A DNA stretch of 64,000 nt from CAZJHX01 sp964545715 (GTDB lineage: Bacteria; Myxococcota_A; UBA9042; GCA-2863065), in assembly GCA_964545715.1 (NCBI GenBank), contig CAZJHX010000037.1, forward strand, positions 6,931-70,930, written 5' to 3'. The notes beneath the pieces are model-generated. The model was not told the origin of the DNA. It ran no database searches and saw only the letters and a list, made by a program, of their open reading frames with translations. The translations under genes were made by a program, and so were the position numbers. Below are positions 1-9,237 of this stretch, one piece after another. How positions within the stretch are numbered: the stretch's first letter is position 1; each line of letters begins with the position of its first letter.

Positions 1-1
1 G

Positions 2-610
2 CGCATGAAGCCGGTGCGATTTCTGGCGCGGCGGCTGACCGACGCGGGCGTCGCGGTGTGCTGCGTGGACTACCGCATGATCTTTCGGGGTGGACGTCTG
101 GACGAGTCCGTGGACGACGTGGCGAGCGCCATCGGATGGTGGGGCGAGGCGTGCTCCGAGTACGGCTGCGACCCTGCGCGTGCGGGCCTGCTCGGTATCA
201 GCGCCGGGGGCGCGCTGGCGCTGCTTGCGGCAGTGGACGAGCGCTCGGCATACATCGGCCGGGTGGTCTCGATCTTCGGCATCTACGACTTTGGCCATCT
301 GACGGGCTCGGCCGGAGCGCTGGTGCCGCGGTGGCTGACGCGGACACGAGACCGACAGACCTGGCACGACCGGTCGCCGATGGAGGCCCGGCAGACGTCC
401 CGACCGCTGCTGATGGTGCACGGGACGGCCGATGGGCTGGTGCCCGTGGAGCAGGTCGGTCGGCTTCAAGCACGTCGCCAGGCGCTGGGACTGCACACCG
501 AGACGCTGGTCTTTGAGGACGCCCCGCACGCGTTTTTGAACTGGCCAGGTCCACTGGCGGAAGAGACCGCGGCCCGCATCGCGGGCTTTCTGACGGGGGT
601 GGCCAAATGA
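2..610 (+). CDS. alpha/beta hydrolase (esterase/lipase-like), 5'-truncated by the window edge
   Basis: The visible 201 residues carry the second half of an alpha/beta-hydrolase fold. There is a nucleophile elbow GISAGG (Ser about residue 66 of the visible part), the acid in HGTADGLVP (Asp about 143) and the His in APHAF (about 175). The oxyanion HGGG motif normally found near the N-terminus of this carboxylesterase/BD-FAE-like group is absent, so the gene very probably begins before the window and the ATG at position 5 is internal. The stop overlaps the next start (ATGA), so it is the first visible gene of an operon with a TetR regulator and lipid-type enzymes. The substrate is unknown; an ester or lipid is likely. 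Confidence 0.8.
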   Translation, partial: RMKPVRFLARRLTDAGVAVCCVDYRMIFRGGRLDESVDDVASAIGWWGEACSEYGCDPARAGLLGISAGGALALLAAVDERSAYIGRVVSIFGIYDFGHLTGSAGALVPRWLTRTRDRQTWHDRSPMEARQTSRPLLMVHGTADGLVPVEQVGRLQARRQALGLHTETLVFEDAPHAFLNWPGPLAEETAARIAGFLTGVAK

Positions 611-1299
611 CGACGCGTAGTCCACGGCGCGAGCGCACGCGCCAGCTCAAGACGGAGACGATCTGCGCCGCGGCGATGAAGCTGATCGAGACCCGGGGGC
701 TGGAGGGCCTGACAATCGGCAAGCTGGCCAAGGAGCTGGATTGGGCTGCCGGCGCGCTGTACCGCTATTTTCCGTCCAAGGATGCGCTGCTTGCCGAGCT
801 GCAGGTTCGAGCGGTCACCGAGTACGCCGCGGACCGCCAGGCGACCCTGGAGGCGGCGCGAACGGCCGGTTTGGAGGGCGCCGCGCTGCTTATGCTGGTG
901 GCCAAGCACTACCAGCGGTGGTTTCTGCACCGGCTGGGCTACTTCGGCCTGCTGTCGGTCGCCATCGCTTACCCCAAGCCGATCTTGCCCGAGTCCGAGG
1001 GGCTGCGCGTGATGTCCGAGATTATGCCGACGCTTCAGCAGATCATGGGCCTGTTCGTGGAGGTCGAGAGCGGCGGACATCTCGTCGCGGGGAATCCATC
1101 GGACCGGACGATCGTCTTCTGGTCCGTCATTCAGGGCGCCGTGCAGATGTACAAGATCTCGCGCTTCGCCCCGGAGCTTTTGAACAACGACCGAGTCCTG
1201 CGAGAAGCCGTCAGAACGCTGCTCATTGGCTGGGGCGCCGACTTTGAGGCGGCGGATGACGGCATCAAACAAGCCGAGCAATGGGTGAAGAACCGATGA
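607..1299 (+). CDS. TetR/AcrR family transcriptional regulator
   Basis: A protein of 230 residues, normal for TetR. Residues about 34-60 form the helix-turn-helix (LTIGKLAKELDWAAGALYRY, followed by FPSKDALL), the most conserved part of the family. The rest is the variable helical ligand-binding and dimerisation domain. The start ATG overlaps the hydrolase stop by 4 bases and the stop overlaps the next start by 4 bases, so it is translationally coupled to both neighbours and probably autoregulates this operon. By family analogy a hydrophobic or lipid-like effector is likely, but nothing in the sequence identifies it. Confidence 0.9.
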   Translation: MTTRSPRRERTRQLKTETICAAAMKLIETRGLEGLTIGKLAKELDWAAGALYRYFPSKDALLAELQVRAVTEYAADRQATLEAARTAGLEGAALLMLVAKHYQRWFLHRLGYFGLLSVAIAYPKPILPESEGLRVMSEIMPTLQQIMGLFVEVESGGHLVAGNPSDRTIVFWSVIQGAVQMYKISRFAPELLNNDRVLREAVRTLLIGWGADFEAADDGIKQAEQWVKNR

Positions 1300-1865
1300 G
1301 CCTTCTGATAAGCCTGACACTGCCGCTGTTGGCCGGCGTCGCGATGTGGAGCTTCACCGAGTACGCGATGCACAACTGGTACGGCCACGTGGCCAAGGGT
1401 CGCAACCACTTCTCGCGTCAGCATCTGCTGCACCACGCCAGGAAAGACTTCTTTGCCCCGCCCATCGAAAAGGCCCTGGCCGCGCTGGGCGCCTCCGCCA
1501 TCGTGTTTCCGCTGGCTATCCTGGCGTCGGGCGTCTTGTCCGGCGTCCTCTTCGGCCTGGGCTTCGTCGGCATGTACCTGATGTACGAGCTGGTTCATTG
1601 GCGGGCGCACCGGGCGCCCCCAACCGGTCCGTACAGCCGCTGGGTGCGGCGAAACCACTTCTCGCACCATTTCAGCAACCCCAAGGAGAACCACGGCGTC
1701 ACCAGCCCGATCTGGGATCTGGTCTTCAGGACATGGAAGGACCCCGGCGTGGTCCGGGTGCCTCGACGCCACGCGATGGACTGGTTGACCGACGCTCAAG
1801 GCGCCGTCCTGCCGCAGTTTCAGGCGGATTATGTGCTGGTCGGCGGCAAGCGGAAGGCCGCGTGA
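1296..1865 (+). CDS. Fatty acid hydroxylase/sterol desaturase superfamily membrane protein
   Basis: A 189-residue membrane protein with the His-rich di-iron motifs of this superfamily: HNWYGHV plus HFSRQHLLHHAR near the N-terminus, a central HWRAHRAP, and NHFSHHF near the C-terminus. Hydrophobic segments flank the first cluster and precede the second. I chose the ATG at 1296 because GGGTGAAG lies just upstream and it forms an ATGA overlap with the TetR stop; an in-frame ATG at 1281 would place the start inside TetR without a clear ribosome site. It probably hydroxylates or desaturates a lipid, sterol-like or carotenoid substrate at the membrane. The adjacent 3-beta-HSD-like epimerase supports lipid chemistry; the substrate is not identifiable. 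Confidence 0.85.
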   Translation: MSLLISLTLPLLAGVAMWSFTEYAMHNWYGHVAKGRNHFSRQHLLHHARKDFFAPPIEKALAALGASAIVFPLAILASGVLSGVLFGLGFVGMYLMYELVHWRAHRAPPTGPYSRWVRRNHFSHHFSNPKENHGVTSPIWDLVFRTWKDPGVVRVPRRHAMDWLTDAQGAVLPQFQADYVLVGGKRKAA

Positions 1866-2839
1866 GGGTGCTGGTCACCGGCGCGACGGGGTTTCTCGGC
1901 ACGCGGCTGGTCCCGATACTTCAGGCGCAGGGGCACACGGTCCGCGCGCTGGTGCGAGAGACCAGCGACGTGCGGGCGTTGAAAGCCGCCGGCGCCGAGC
2001 TCGTGGTCGGATCGCTTCACCCACCGCAGCGGCTCGAGACCGCATGTGAGGCGGTCGACGCCATCGTGCACTGCGCGGGCGGTGGCAAAGTGCGTGACGT
2101 CAGCGCCTTTTACGCCAACAACCTGGCCACCACGACCAACCTGCTGGAGGCAGCGCGCGCCACGTGCCCGAACCTGCGGCGCTTCGTCTTTGTCTCCTCC
2201 TTGTCGGCGCACGGCCCAAGCCCCGATGGCGTCCCGCGTGACCCGGCCGAGGCGACCACGCCGATCACGCACTACGGGCGAGCCAAGGCGCAAGCCGAGA
2301 CCGCCGTCTTGGACGCCGCGGACGCGTTTGACGTCACGATCCTGAGGCCGCCGGCGATTTATGGCCCCGGCGACACCCGCATGCTGCCCGTGTTCAAAGC
2401 CGCCGCGCGCGGCCTGCTGCCGCTGCCGGGCCCGGCGCGTATGACCTCGCTGGTCCACGTGGACGATTGCTGTACCGCCATCGGCCATATCGTGACCCAG
2501 CCGCACCCGAACCGCCGCATCTACTTCGTCGAGGACGGCAAGCCACGGACCATCGATGAGCTGGCGGACGATGTGAGCAACGCTGTGCAGCGCAAGCCGC
2601 TCGTTTTGAGGGCGCCGCGCTTTCTGCTGCTGGCGGCCGCTGTCATCTCAGAGCTGGTCGGCCGCCTGCGCCGCCGAGCGGTGGCCCTGACCCGAGACAA
2701 GGTCCAGGATCTCTCGCAGCCGTATTGGGTCTGTGACGCCACGCCGCTGCGCACCGAGCTGGGCTGGTCGCCGACCATCACTTTCCCGGACGGCGCGCGA
2801 GCGACCGCCGAGTGGTATCGCGAGCACGGATGGCTCTGA
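1862..2839 (+). CDS. NAD-dependent epimerase/dehydratase (3-beta-HSD-like extended SDR)
   Basis: A 325-residue extended short-chain dehydrogenase. It opens with the Rossmann glycine motif VTGATGFLG, has the SSLSAHG segment that supplies the catalytic Ser, and the YGRAKAQAE Tyr-x-x-x-Lys active site. RPPAIYGPGD is typical of the 3-beta-HSD/epimerase class. I chose the GTG at 1862, which overlaps the hydroxylase stop (GTGA); the open frame runs further upstream but there it lies over the hydroxylase gene. It probably oxidises or reduces a hydroxyl of a lipid or sterol-like molecule, working with the preceding membrane hydroxylase. Alternatives are a sugar-nucleotide epimerase or an OleD-type reductase. 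Confidence 0.88.
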   Translation: MRVLVTGATGFLGTRLVPILQAQGHTVRALVRETSDVRALKAAGAELVVGSLHPPQRLETACEAVDAIVHCAGGGKVRDVSAFYANNLATTTNLLEAARATCPNLRRFVFVSSLSAHGPSPDGVPRDPAEATTPITHYGRAKAQAETAVLDAADAFDVTILRPPAIYGPGDTRMLPVFKAAARGLLPLPGPARMTSLVHVDDCCTAIGHIVTQPHPNRRIYFVEDGKPRTIDELADDVSNAVQRKPLVLRAPRFLLLAAAVISELVGRLRRRAVALTRDKVQDLSQPYWVCDATPLRTELGWSPTITFPDGARATAEWYREHGWL

Positions 2840-3465
2840 TCCCGGAGACGGGACCGCTGTTCTGGCATCTGTTGGGTTCCGCGACGCTGTACGTGGCCTT
2901 TCACTACGGCGCCGCGAACACGACGGCCCGGACGCGCAAGTTCATCGGCGGCGCCGCACTTGGCCTGGGTGGCGTGGTCCTGATGCTGCTGGGTGGCCTG
3001 GACCCGCTCCGGTTCGGCCTCGGGCCAAGCGCCACGGTGATGGTGCTCCCCGCGACCCTGGCGCTGGCGGCCGTCGTGCTGCCCATCGTGGCCATGGCCA
3101 GCCGCAAGCCCGACGTCGCAACCACGATCGAACAAGCCGGACCGCTGGCCTGGGCGGTCTATCTGGCCGGCTATGAGTTCTTCTTTCGCGGCGTGCTGCT
3201 GCTGGCGCTCGTGCCCGAGCTTGGGGCGGCGACCGCGCTGGGCGTCAGCACCGCGCTCTACGTCTTTCAGCACCTGCCCAAACACGCCTCTGAGACCGCC
3301 TCCACGCTCGTCATGGGAGTGGTCTTCGGGCAGCTTGCGCTGGTCAGCGGCTCGGTCTGGGCCCCGTTTCTGCTGCACTTCGGCATCGCCTCGTCCGCCG
3401 AGTGGGCGGCGCGCTCAGCGGGCGCTACCAGGGCGTCGGCTCATCCTCCGGCGGCTTCGCCTTGA
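2830..3465 (+). CDS. CPBP family intramembrane metalloprotease-like protein
   Basis: About 211 residues, mostly hydrophobic. The C-terminal half has CPBP/Abi motifs: YEFFFRG (a variant of the EExxxR motif), FQHLPKH and a final HFGIASSAE histidine. The usual first Glu pair is only one Glu here, so catalysis is not certain. The start ATG at 2830 overlaps the epimerase by 10 bases; an in-frame ATG at 2812 is possible. The 3' end overlaps the convergent kinase gene by 41 bases, so the last Ala/Pro-rich residues are encoded opposite the kinase tail. CPBP proteins process membrane-bound peptides or prenylated proteins; here the partner is unknown. Confidence 0.75.
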   Translation: MALIPETGPLFWHLLGSATLYVAFHYGAANTTARTRKFIGGAALGLGGVVLMLLGGLDPLRFGLGPSATVMVLPATLALAAVVLPIVAMASRKPDVATTIEQAGPLAWAVYLAGYEFFFRGVLLLALVPELGAATALGVSTALYVFQHLPKHASETASTLVMGVVFGQLALVSGSVWAPFLLHFGIASSAEWAARSAGATRASAHPPAASP

Positions 3466-5314
3466 CCTTGGGCTCGACCGGCGTGACCACCGGAGCCGGC
3501 GGCGCCACCTGGACCGCCTTCTGAGCGGACCCACGCGGCTTGGCCGGACGCACCGGCAGCGCGACAACCGCGGCCGGCGCACGACGGCCCTGCCGCAGCC
3601 CCACAACCGCGGGTCTCTCCACCATCGCTGCAGCAGGCGGCGTGATCTGAGTCCTCATCGACGGGCGGCGCTGCGACTCGGCCTGTTGCCGCCGAGTGGT
3701 CGGCAGCGCCACGGCGGCAGGCAGCGCGTCCGGCTGAGCCGGAGCTACCGCAAGACGCTCTGCAACTGCGGGCGCCGGCGTGCCTACGTCCGTGCCGATC
3801 TCAGCCGCCGTCTCCGTCGCCGTGGGATCGGGCTCCTCGGCGGAATCGGGCGACCAATACGCAGCCGCCACCCCGAGCGCCGTGCCCAGCACCAGCACCG
3901 CCGCCACGCGACGCCGGCGCCTCCGCGGGCGCGTCAAAAACGACATGTCACTCACCGAAGGACCGGTGACCGTGGCCTGACTCTGCCGCTTCTCGAGCAC
4001 GGCCGTGGTCGGACCCGGCTCTCGATCGGCAAGCGCCGGCGACTCGTCAGGCGCGGGCTCATCTTCCGGCGCAGCCGGGGGCTTGTCGCCGCGCCCCAGA
4101 GCCCCCTGGAACCCGAGCTTAGTCGCCTGGTGATCCCGCTCCGGCTCCTGCACCGAGAAGCTGACCAGCCCGCCATCGGTCAACTGGCGCACGTCGAGCG
4201 CGCCCAGCGTCTCCGAGGTCGAGATATCGTCCCCTGAGCCCAGCCGGTCGTAAGTCGCGATGCCTTCCGAGTCGAACTTGAGGACCTCGCCCCCGCGCTT
4301 GGACATCTCAACGAGCGTCGCAGCGTCGATTTCGTCGCCGCGCTGGACGGCCTGCAGGATGCGGAAGACCACCTCTGCGTCCCCCGGTCGGTCCGGCGGC
4401 GACTTCTGCAACAGCGCCTGATGAAGCACGCCGAGCGCCGGCGGCAGCTGCTCCATCGAAGGCAACAGCTCGGGTAGCGGCGGGACGGGCACCGAGACGT
4501 GCCGCATCATGACCTCGAGCGCCTCATCCGCGACAAACGGCGCCTCGCCCATCAGCAGCTCGTGCAGCATGCAGCCCACCGAGTACAGGTCGGCCCGGTT
4601 GTCGACCACGCGAGCCATGCTCTGCTCGGGCGCCATGTACATGGGCGTGCCGACGGTTGTGCCCGTCGACGTGAGATTGATCTGGCTGTCGGTGTCGTTG
4701 AGAACCTTGGCGATACCGAAGTCCATCACCTTGACGAACTCCTCGTCGCCCACCGGGCTGCTCAAGTAGATGTTCTCGGGCTTCAGATCGCGGTGAACAA
4801 TCCCCACGCACTCCGCCTCCCGCAGCGCCTTGCACACCTGCGCCAGCAGCCGAGCCACGCGCTTAGGCCGCATCATCGGCTCCAGGTTGATCGCGTCCGC
4901 CAGCGACCGCCCGCGCAGCAGCTCCATCGCAATAAACGGCGTGCCGGTGTCGTCATCGATGCCGAAGTCGTAGATCTTCACAACGTGCGGACTCTCGAGC
5001 GCACTGGCCGCCCGCGCTTCTCGATAGAACCGGCTGACGTGCTTCTTCTCGCTCAGCAACCGCGGCAGCAGCGTCTTCAACGCCACGGGCCTGTTCATCG
5101 ATAGCTGTACCGCCCGATAGACCTTGCCCATGCCGCCCACGCCGAGCACGGAGTCGACGCGGAAGCGCCCACCAAACAGCGTGCCGACCAGCGCGTCCTC
5201 GTCAGTCCGCGTGAACACGTCGTTGCGAACTGTGGGCACGCCGTCCGTCGGACACACCGCATCGGCCATGGTCCGCTCACAAAGCGGACAAAACCGTCTG
5301 GCGGACTGAGCCAT
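3425..5314 (-). CDS. Membrane-anchored eukaryotic-like Ser/Thr protein kinase
   Basis: About 629 residues. The N-terminus holds a small Cys pair (CPLC then CPTDG), as in many myxobacterial kinases. The catalytic domain (about 50-320) is complete: GVGGMGKV loop, VALK with Lys80, Glu99 in helix C, HRDLKPEN with catalytic Asp176, DFG at 198-200 and the APEQ motif. A stretch of arginines precedes one transmembrane segment (about 463-486), followed by a Pro/Ala-rich tail of about 140 residues predicted outside the inner membrane. The ATG at 5314 is preferred over an in-frame TTG at 5350. It lies 47 bases downstream of the giant Cys-rich gene and is probably in its operon. It likely senses envelope signals. 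Confidence 0.92.
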   Translation of the reverse strand: MAQSARRFCPLCERTMADAVCPTDGVPTVRNDVFTRTDEDALVGTLFGGRFRVDSVLGVGGMGKVYRAVQLSMNRPVALKTLLPRLLSEKKHVSRFYREARAASALESPHVVKIYDFGIDDDTGTPFIAMELLRGRSLADAINLEPMMRPKRVARLLAQVCKALREAECVGIVHRDLKPENIYLSSPVGDEEFVKVMDFGIAKVLNDTDSQINLTSTGTTVGTPMYMAPEQSMARVVDNRADLYSVGCMLHELLMGEAPFVADEALEVMMRHVSVPVPPLPELLPSMEQLPPALGVLHQALLQKSPPDRPGDAEVVFRILQAVQRGDEIDAATLVEMSKRGGEVLKFDSEGIATYDRLGSGDDISTSETLGALDVRQLTDGGLVSFSVQEPERDHQATKLGFQGALGRGDKPPAAPEDEPAPDESPALADREPGPTTAVLEKRQSQATVTGPSVSDMSFLTRPRRRRRRVAAVLVLGTALGVAAAYWSPDSAEEPDPTATETAAEIGTDVGTPAPAVAERLAVAPAQPDALPAAVALPTTRRQQAESQRRPSMRTQITPPAAAMVERPAVVGLRQGRRAPAAVVALPVRPAKPRGSAQKAVQVAPPAPVVTPVEPKVKAKPPEDEPTPW

Positions 5315-5361
5315 ATATAGGTCATGACACACCGCTCCCTGCTTCGGCAAGGCGCGCGAGC

Positions 5362-8300
5362 TCAGTCGACGGGAAACACGCGCACCAGAACGTCGAGGCT
5401 TCCGTTCTTAGCGGGGTCCGTCTGCCAACCGACCATGAACGAGTCGGGACCGTCGGGGGCTACAAACGGAGCCCCCTGCGCCCCCGGCCGCCCCCTGTTG
5501 GCCAGCACGCGCGGAGACAACACGTCCCCGTCCGCCCCGCGCAACTGATACTGTACCGCGGTCGAGTCCCCATCCACGTTCGGTGTCTCCCATGCGATCA
5601 CAAACCCGGTCGCCACCGCGGCCACCGCCGGATTGCGCTGGTCACCGCTCTGCACGACGTGCGGCGTAAACTCCAGTCCCACACCCAGCGCTGCAGCCTC
5701 GATGGTAATCGCGCGACAGACCACGGTCAGGCCCGGGCCGGCCTGCCCGTCTGACTCCCAGCAAGCCATGCCCTGGTCACCAGCCGCACTCGCCGCGACC
5801 GACGGCCGCGTCTGCTCCCCGGAGTTGGTCGTATTGAGCACGGCCTGCTCCCCGCTGGCCGCAGAGGCGGTGGTGCGCCCGATCACGATGTCCGCATGCC
5901 CCGACGGGCTCGACTGCCACGCCACCAGCAGCCCTGTCAGGCCAAGCGACGCTACCGCCGGGTGCTCCTGCGGCCCACCGGTCGCTGCGTTCACGACGAT
6001 ATCTGCCGATAGAGGCTCTCCCGTCGCAGAGAAGCGCCGCATGGACACGTCCGGACTGGTCGACGGCCCGTCCCACAGCAGCGTGATCACCCCATCGGGA
6101 CCCACCGACGCCGCAGGATGTTTCTGGGACCCACCGGTCACCGCGTTGCCGCCAAGCTCCTTGGTCTGGGCCTCCCCATCCGCACCGAACACCCGGAAGC
6201 CTATCCCGCGGCCGTCGGTGTCCTCGGTCTCCCAGGCCACCACAAAGCGACCGGCACCAGCCGCCACCGCCGCGTCCGACTGCGTCCCGTTGGTCACCTC
6301 GTTTACCAGCAGCTCCGGGCCGATCGGCTGTCCGGTCCCGGTGACACGCTGGGCGCGAATCTCCTCGCTACCGGCGTCCCCGATCGGGGTACCAAACGCC
6401 ACCAGCGCACCGCCATCTACAAACGCCCCGACCGGCGCCGACTGTCCGCCGTCCACCGTGGCATTCGCCCGGCGCTCCAGCCGACCCGACGCGGCAGAGC
6501 CGTCCTTGGCAAAGCGTCGCGTAAACACCTCGTCGCCCGACGCAAACACCACCACCCACTCATCGTCAGGCAGCACCGCGACGGATGGCCGAATCTGATC
6601 GCCTTCCTCATACCCGTTGATGTCGATCGGAACACCAGTGGGCCCCCCAAACTTCGTAAAGCGCTGCGCCTTGACCGCAAAGGCATCTGAGTCGCCCAGC
6701 TCGTCGTCGTACACCGCCACAAAGCCGCCATCCGAGAAGATCCCAACGCCTCCCAGCCGCTGGTCGCCGGCCGCACCCGCCGGGCTGACATCAAATGCGC
6801 TCGTCGTCGGGTTCAGCTCACCGTCGTACATGCGCCCTCGGACCGAGCTGTCCACCGTCCAAAGGACGACGGCCCCGCTACCGCCGCCGGCCCCCGGTCC
6901 GACCGCGACCGACGTGACCTCGCTGCCTTCGTTGGCCACATCGACGGGCGTGGTGACCGCGTTGCTGCCCAGGTACTGTCCCAGCTTGACGGTGGTCGTC
7001 GTCGCGTCGACCCAGGCTATGGCGAGGTCTGCCGACGCCGCCGCGACCGGCTTCGCGTCAAAGCGCGCAAACGTGGTGGACATGGCCGGCAAGACACCGG
7101 ATCCCTTGTTACCCACCCCCTTTCCGTATCGCCGCCAATAGACCAGGTCGTCCGCCGGGTCGAAGCTGCCCACAAATCCCCAGGTCGCGGTGTACGAGTA
7201 CATCACTAGCCAGTCGCCGCCGGTCACCACCATGGGCACCGCATGAAACGCCTGCACGTCGATACCACCCCCGCCCGAACCCCCGGTGAATGACGACATG
7301 GTCGCTGAGCCTGTCAACGCCCCAGTCTCGTCGTACTCCTGGACCCGAAGCTTCGGCGACAGGTTGCTGATATCGCAGTTGCCGGGACCGCATGTGGGCG
7401 GCGTGTCCCAAGAGATAAACAGCATCCGGTCATCGAGCGACGCCACGCCGGTGTTGAACTCCCCGGTCTTGCCCCCGACCGCAAACTCCTCGTCTTCTCG
7501 GCTGCCGTGCCGGTCGCTGATACGCGCGAACTTACCGGACGCCCCAGCCCAATGCGTCACGTAGCGCCCGCCGCCGAGCGCTGCCACCGCGGGTCCGCCG
7601 TTGGGATACTGGTTCGTGCCACCCGGTATCGCGTGGGTGCCTTGAACAAACGACTGGAAGGCGCTGATGTTGATCGACTCCTCGATGCACACCGCGACGC
7701 TCCCCGAACACGCCCCGGCCAGGCAGCTGTCGTCGGACGTGCACTTGTCCCCGTCATCGCAGAAGGTTCCGTCCCCCAACGGTATCGAGCTGCAGCCGGT
7801 CAGCGAGTCGCAGGTGTCGTAGGTGCAGGGCTTGCCGTCATCGCACAGATCCGGCGTCCCGACGCAGTCCCCGTCCACGCACGTGTCCGTGAGCGTGCAC
7901 TTGTCTGAGTCATCGCACGGCCCAGCAGTCGGCACGTTCGTGCAACCGGAAGCCGGATCGCAGGAGTCAGCGGTGCAGGGGACGCCATCATCGCAATCCG
8001 GGGCGTCTCCGGTGCACTTTCCGGCGACGCATTCATCGTTGAGTGTGCACTTGCTGCCGTCGTTACAGGCTTGCTCCAGCAGCGCCGTCTGACAGCCGAC
8101 ATCGGGATCGCAGGTGGTCTTCGTGCACTCGTTGTCGTCCTCGCAGGCGGCCTCGTTCGTGACCGTCTTGCAGCCTCCCGCGTCGACATCGCAGGTCGTC
8201 GTGGTGCAGTCCAGGTTCTCGTCACACTCGGAATTGTCGGGCGTGTACTCACAGCCGGCGGGCTCCTGAATACACGCATCCGCGGTGCAGTCGATGCCGT

Positions 8301-9237
8301 CGTCGCAAAGCCCGTCGTCGGTGACGCCGTTGCAGTCGTTGTCCACCGAGTCACACACCTCGGCCGCCGGTGTGGCCGCGTCGCAGTCTGACAAGCCCTC
8401 CAGTCCACACGTCCTGATGCCGCCACAGCTGCCCAGCTCATTGGTCACCTGGCAGGCAGACGCCAGCTCGAGCTTCACGGACAACTTCGTGCACTCGCAC
8501 GGCTCGTCGACCTTCACGCACAGCGCCGTCTGTACGCCGTCGATGGTCGTTTTAGGCTCGCACGCGTAACCCGCCGGGCACGTGTCGGTTTCAAAGCAGT
8601 TCACGGCGCAGAAGGCCCCGACCCCTTGGTAATCGACGCACCCCGACGGCAGGCCCGCGTCCTCACCCGCCGCCGCGCAGTCCGCGTCTTTCGTGCACGG
8701 CTGGCACAGCTTGCCGCCTTCGGGCGCGCAGATCGACACCGGCACGGACGACCCATCGCTGCCCGACGGCAGGCAGTCCATCCCGTCCGGGCAGTCGTCG
8801 GCGCCGGAACAGCTGTCCGAGCAAACGCCGTCCTCGATCAGGCACACCTTGCTGTCGCAGTCCGCGCTGACATCGCACGGGCACCCGACTGCGCCATCCA
8901 CCTCGCAATCAAACGGCTCCCCAGTATCATCGGTCCCCGTCGTGTCGACGTCGTCTCCGGTCGTGCCGCCGGCGTCATCACGGGCGCCACCGGTGTCCGT
9001 CGTCTCCTCACCCGTCGTCGTCGCGTCCTCGACAGCATCCGCCGTCGCGCCGCCGGTGTCCGTTGTATCCTCCACGTCCAGCCCGGTCGTCGACGCATCG
9101 TCCACCCCGCCAGTATCCGCGTGCGCATCGCCTCCTCCCTGCGTCTGCCCATCCGCGTCCACCAGCACCGAGCCGGCCGGCTGACACGCATGCCCAACAC
9201 CATCGAGCGGCAGACACCTGCGGCTTCTTCTTCTCAC
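5362..9237 (-). CDS. Giant Cys-rich surface protein with MopE/TNFR-like repeats and C-terminal beta-repeat region
   Basis: About 1290 residues. An Asp/Thr/Gly-rich low-complexity stretch (about 30-110) is followed by about 400 residues of paired-Cys repeats. These include one clear MopE-type motif (CDSVDNDCNGVTDDG) and many units of the type CDDGxxCTxDxCDxxxGC. The remainder is Cys-poor and built of repeated VVAWxx and GGFVAVYDDE units, suggesting a beta-propeller or FG-GAP-like fold. No good signal peptide is present. The only start near the beginning is GTG 9237 without a ribosome site, and the upstream TPR-PEGA gene runs on into this region in another frame. A frameshift or missing start near 9217-9237 is likely (see findings). 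Probably surface exposed; function unknown. Confidence 0.8.
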   Translation of the reverse strand: MRRRSRRCLPLDGVGHACQPAGSVLVDADGQTQGGGDAHADTGGVDDASTTGLDVEDTTDTGGATADAVEDATTTGEETTDTGGARDDAGGTTGDDVDTTGTDDTGEPFDCEVDGAVGCPCDVSADCDSKVCLIEDGVCSDSCSGADDCPDGMDCLPSGSDGSSVPVSICAPEGGKLCQPCTKDADCAAAGEDAGLPSGCVDYQGVGAFCAVNCFETDTCPAGYACEPKTTIDGVQTALCVKVDEPCECTKLSVKLELASACQVTNELGSCGGIRTCGLEGLSDCDAATPAAEVCDSVDNDCNGVTDDGLCDDGIDCTADACIQEPAGCEYTPDNSECDENLDCTTTTCDVDAGGCKTVTNEAACEDDNECTKTTCDPDVGCQTALLEQACNDGSKCTLNDECVAGKCTGDAPDCDDGVPCTADSCDPASGCTNVPTAGPCDDSDKCTLTDTCVDGDCVGTPDLCDDGKPCTYDTCDSLTGCSSIPLGDGTFCDDGDKCTSDDSCLAGACSGSVAVCIEESINISAFQSFVQGTHAIPGGTNQYPNGGPAVAALGGGRYVTHWAGASGKFARISDRHGSREDEEFAVGGKTGEFNTGVASLDDRMLFISWDTPPTCGPGNCDISNLSPKLRVQEYDETGALTGSATMSSFTGGSGGGGIDVQAFHAVPMVVTGGDWLVMYSYTATWGFVGSFDPADDLVYWRRYGKGVGNKGSGVLPAMSTTFARFDAKPVAAASADLAIAWVDATTTTVKLGQYLGSNAVTTPVDVANEGSEVTSVAVGPGAGGGSGAVVLWTVDSSVRGRMYDGELNPTTSAFDVSPAGAAGDQRLGGVGIFSDGGFVAVYDDELGDSDAFAVKAQRFTKFGGPTGVPIDINGYEEGDQIRPSVAVLPDDEWVVVFASGDEVFTRRFAKDGSAASGRLERRANATVDGGQSAPVGAFVDGGALVAFGTPIGDAGSEEIRAQRVTGTGQPIGPELLVNEVTNGTQSDAAVAAGAGRFVVAWETEDTDGRGIGFRVFGADGEAQTKELGGNAVTGGSQKHPAASVGPDGVITLLWDGPSTSPDVSMRRFSATGEPLSADIVVNAATGGPQEHPAVASLGLTGLLVAWQSSPSGHADIVIGRTTASAASGEQAVLNTTNSGEQTRPSVAASAAGDQGMACWESDGQAGPGLTVVCRAITIEAAALGVGLEFTPHVVQSGDQRNPAVAAVATGFVIAWETPNVDGDSTAVQYQLRGADGDVLSPRVLANRGRPGAQGAPFVAPDGPDSFMVGWQTDPAKNGSLDVLVRVFPVD

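Noticed and set aside
1346..1861. Upstream extension of the epimerase frame
   Set aside because: It lies wholly over the hydroxylase gene in another frame and its sequence is Arg/Pro-rich shadow; the Rossmann motif begins right after the GTG at 1862.
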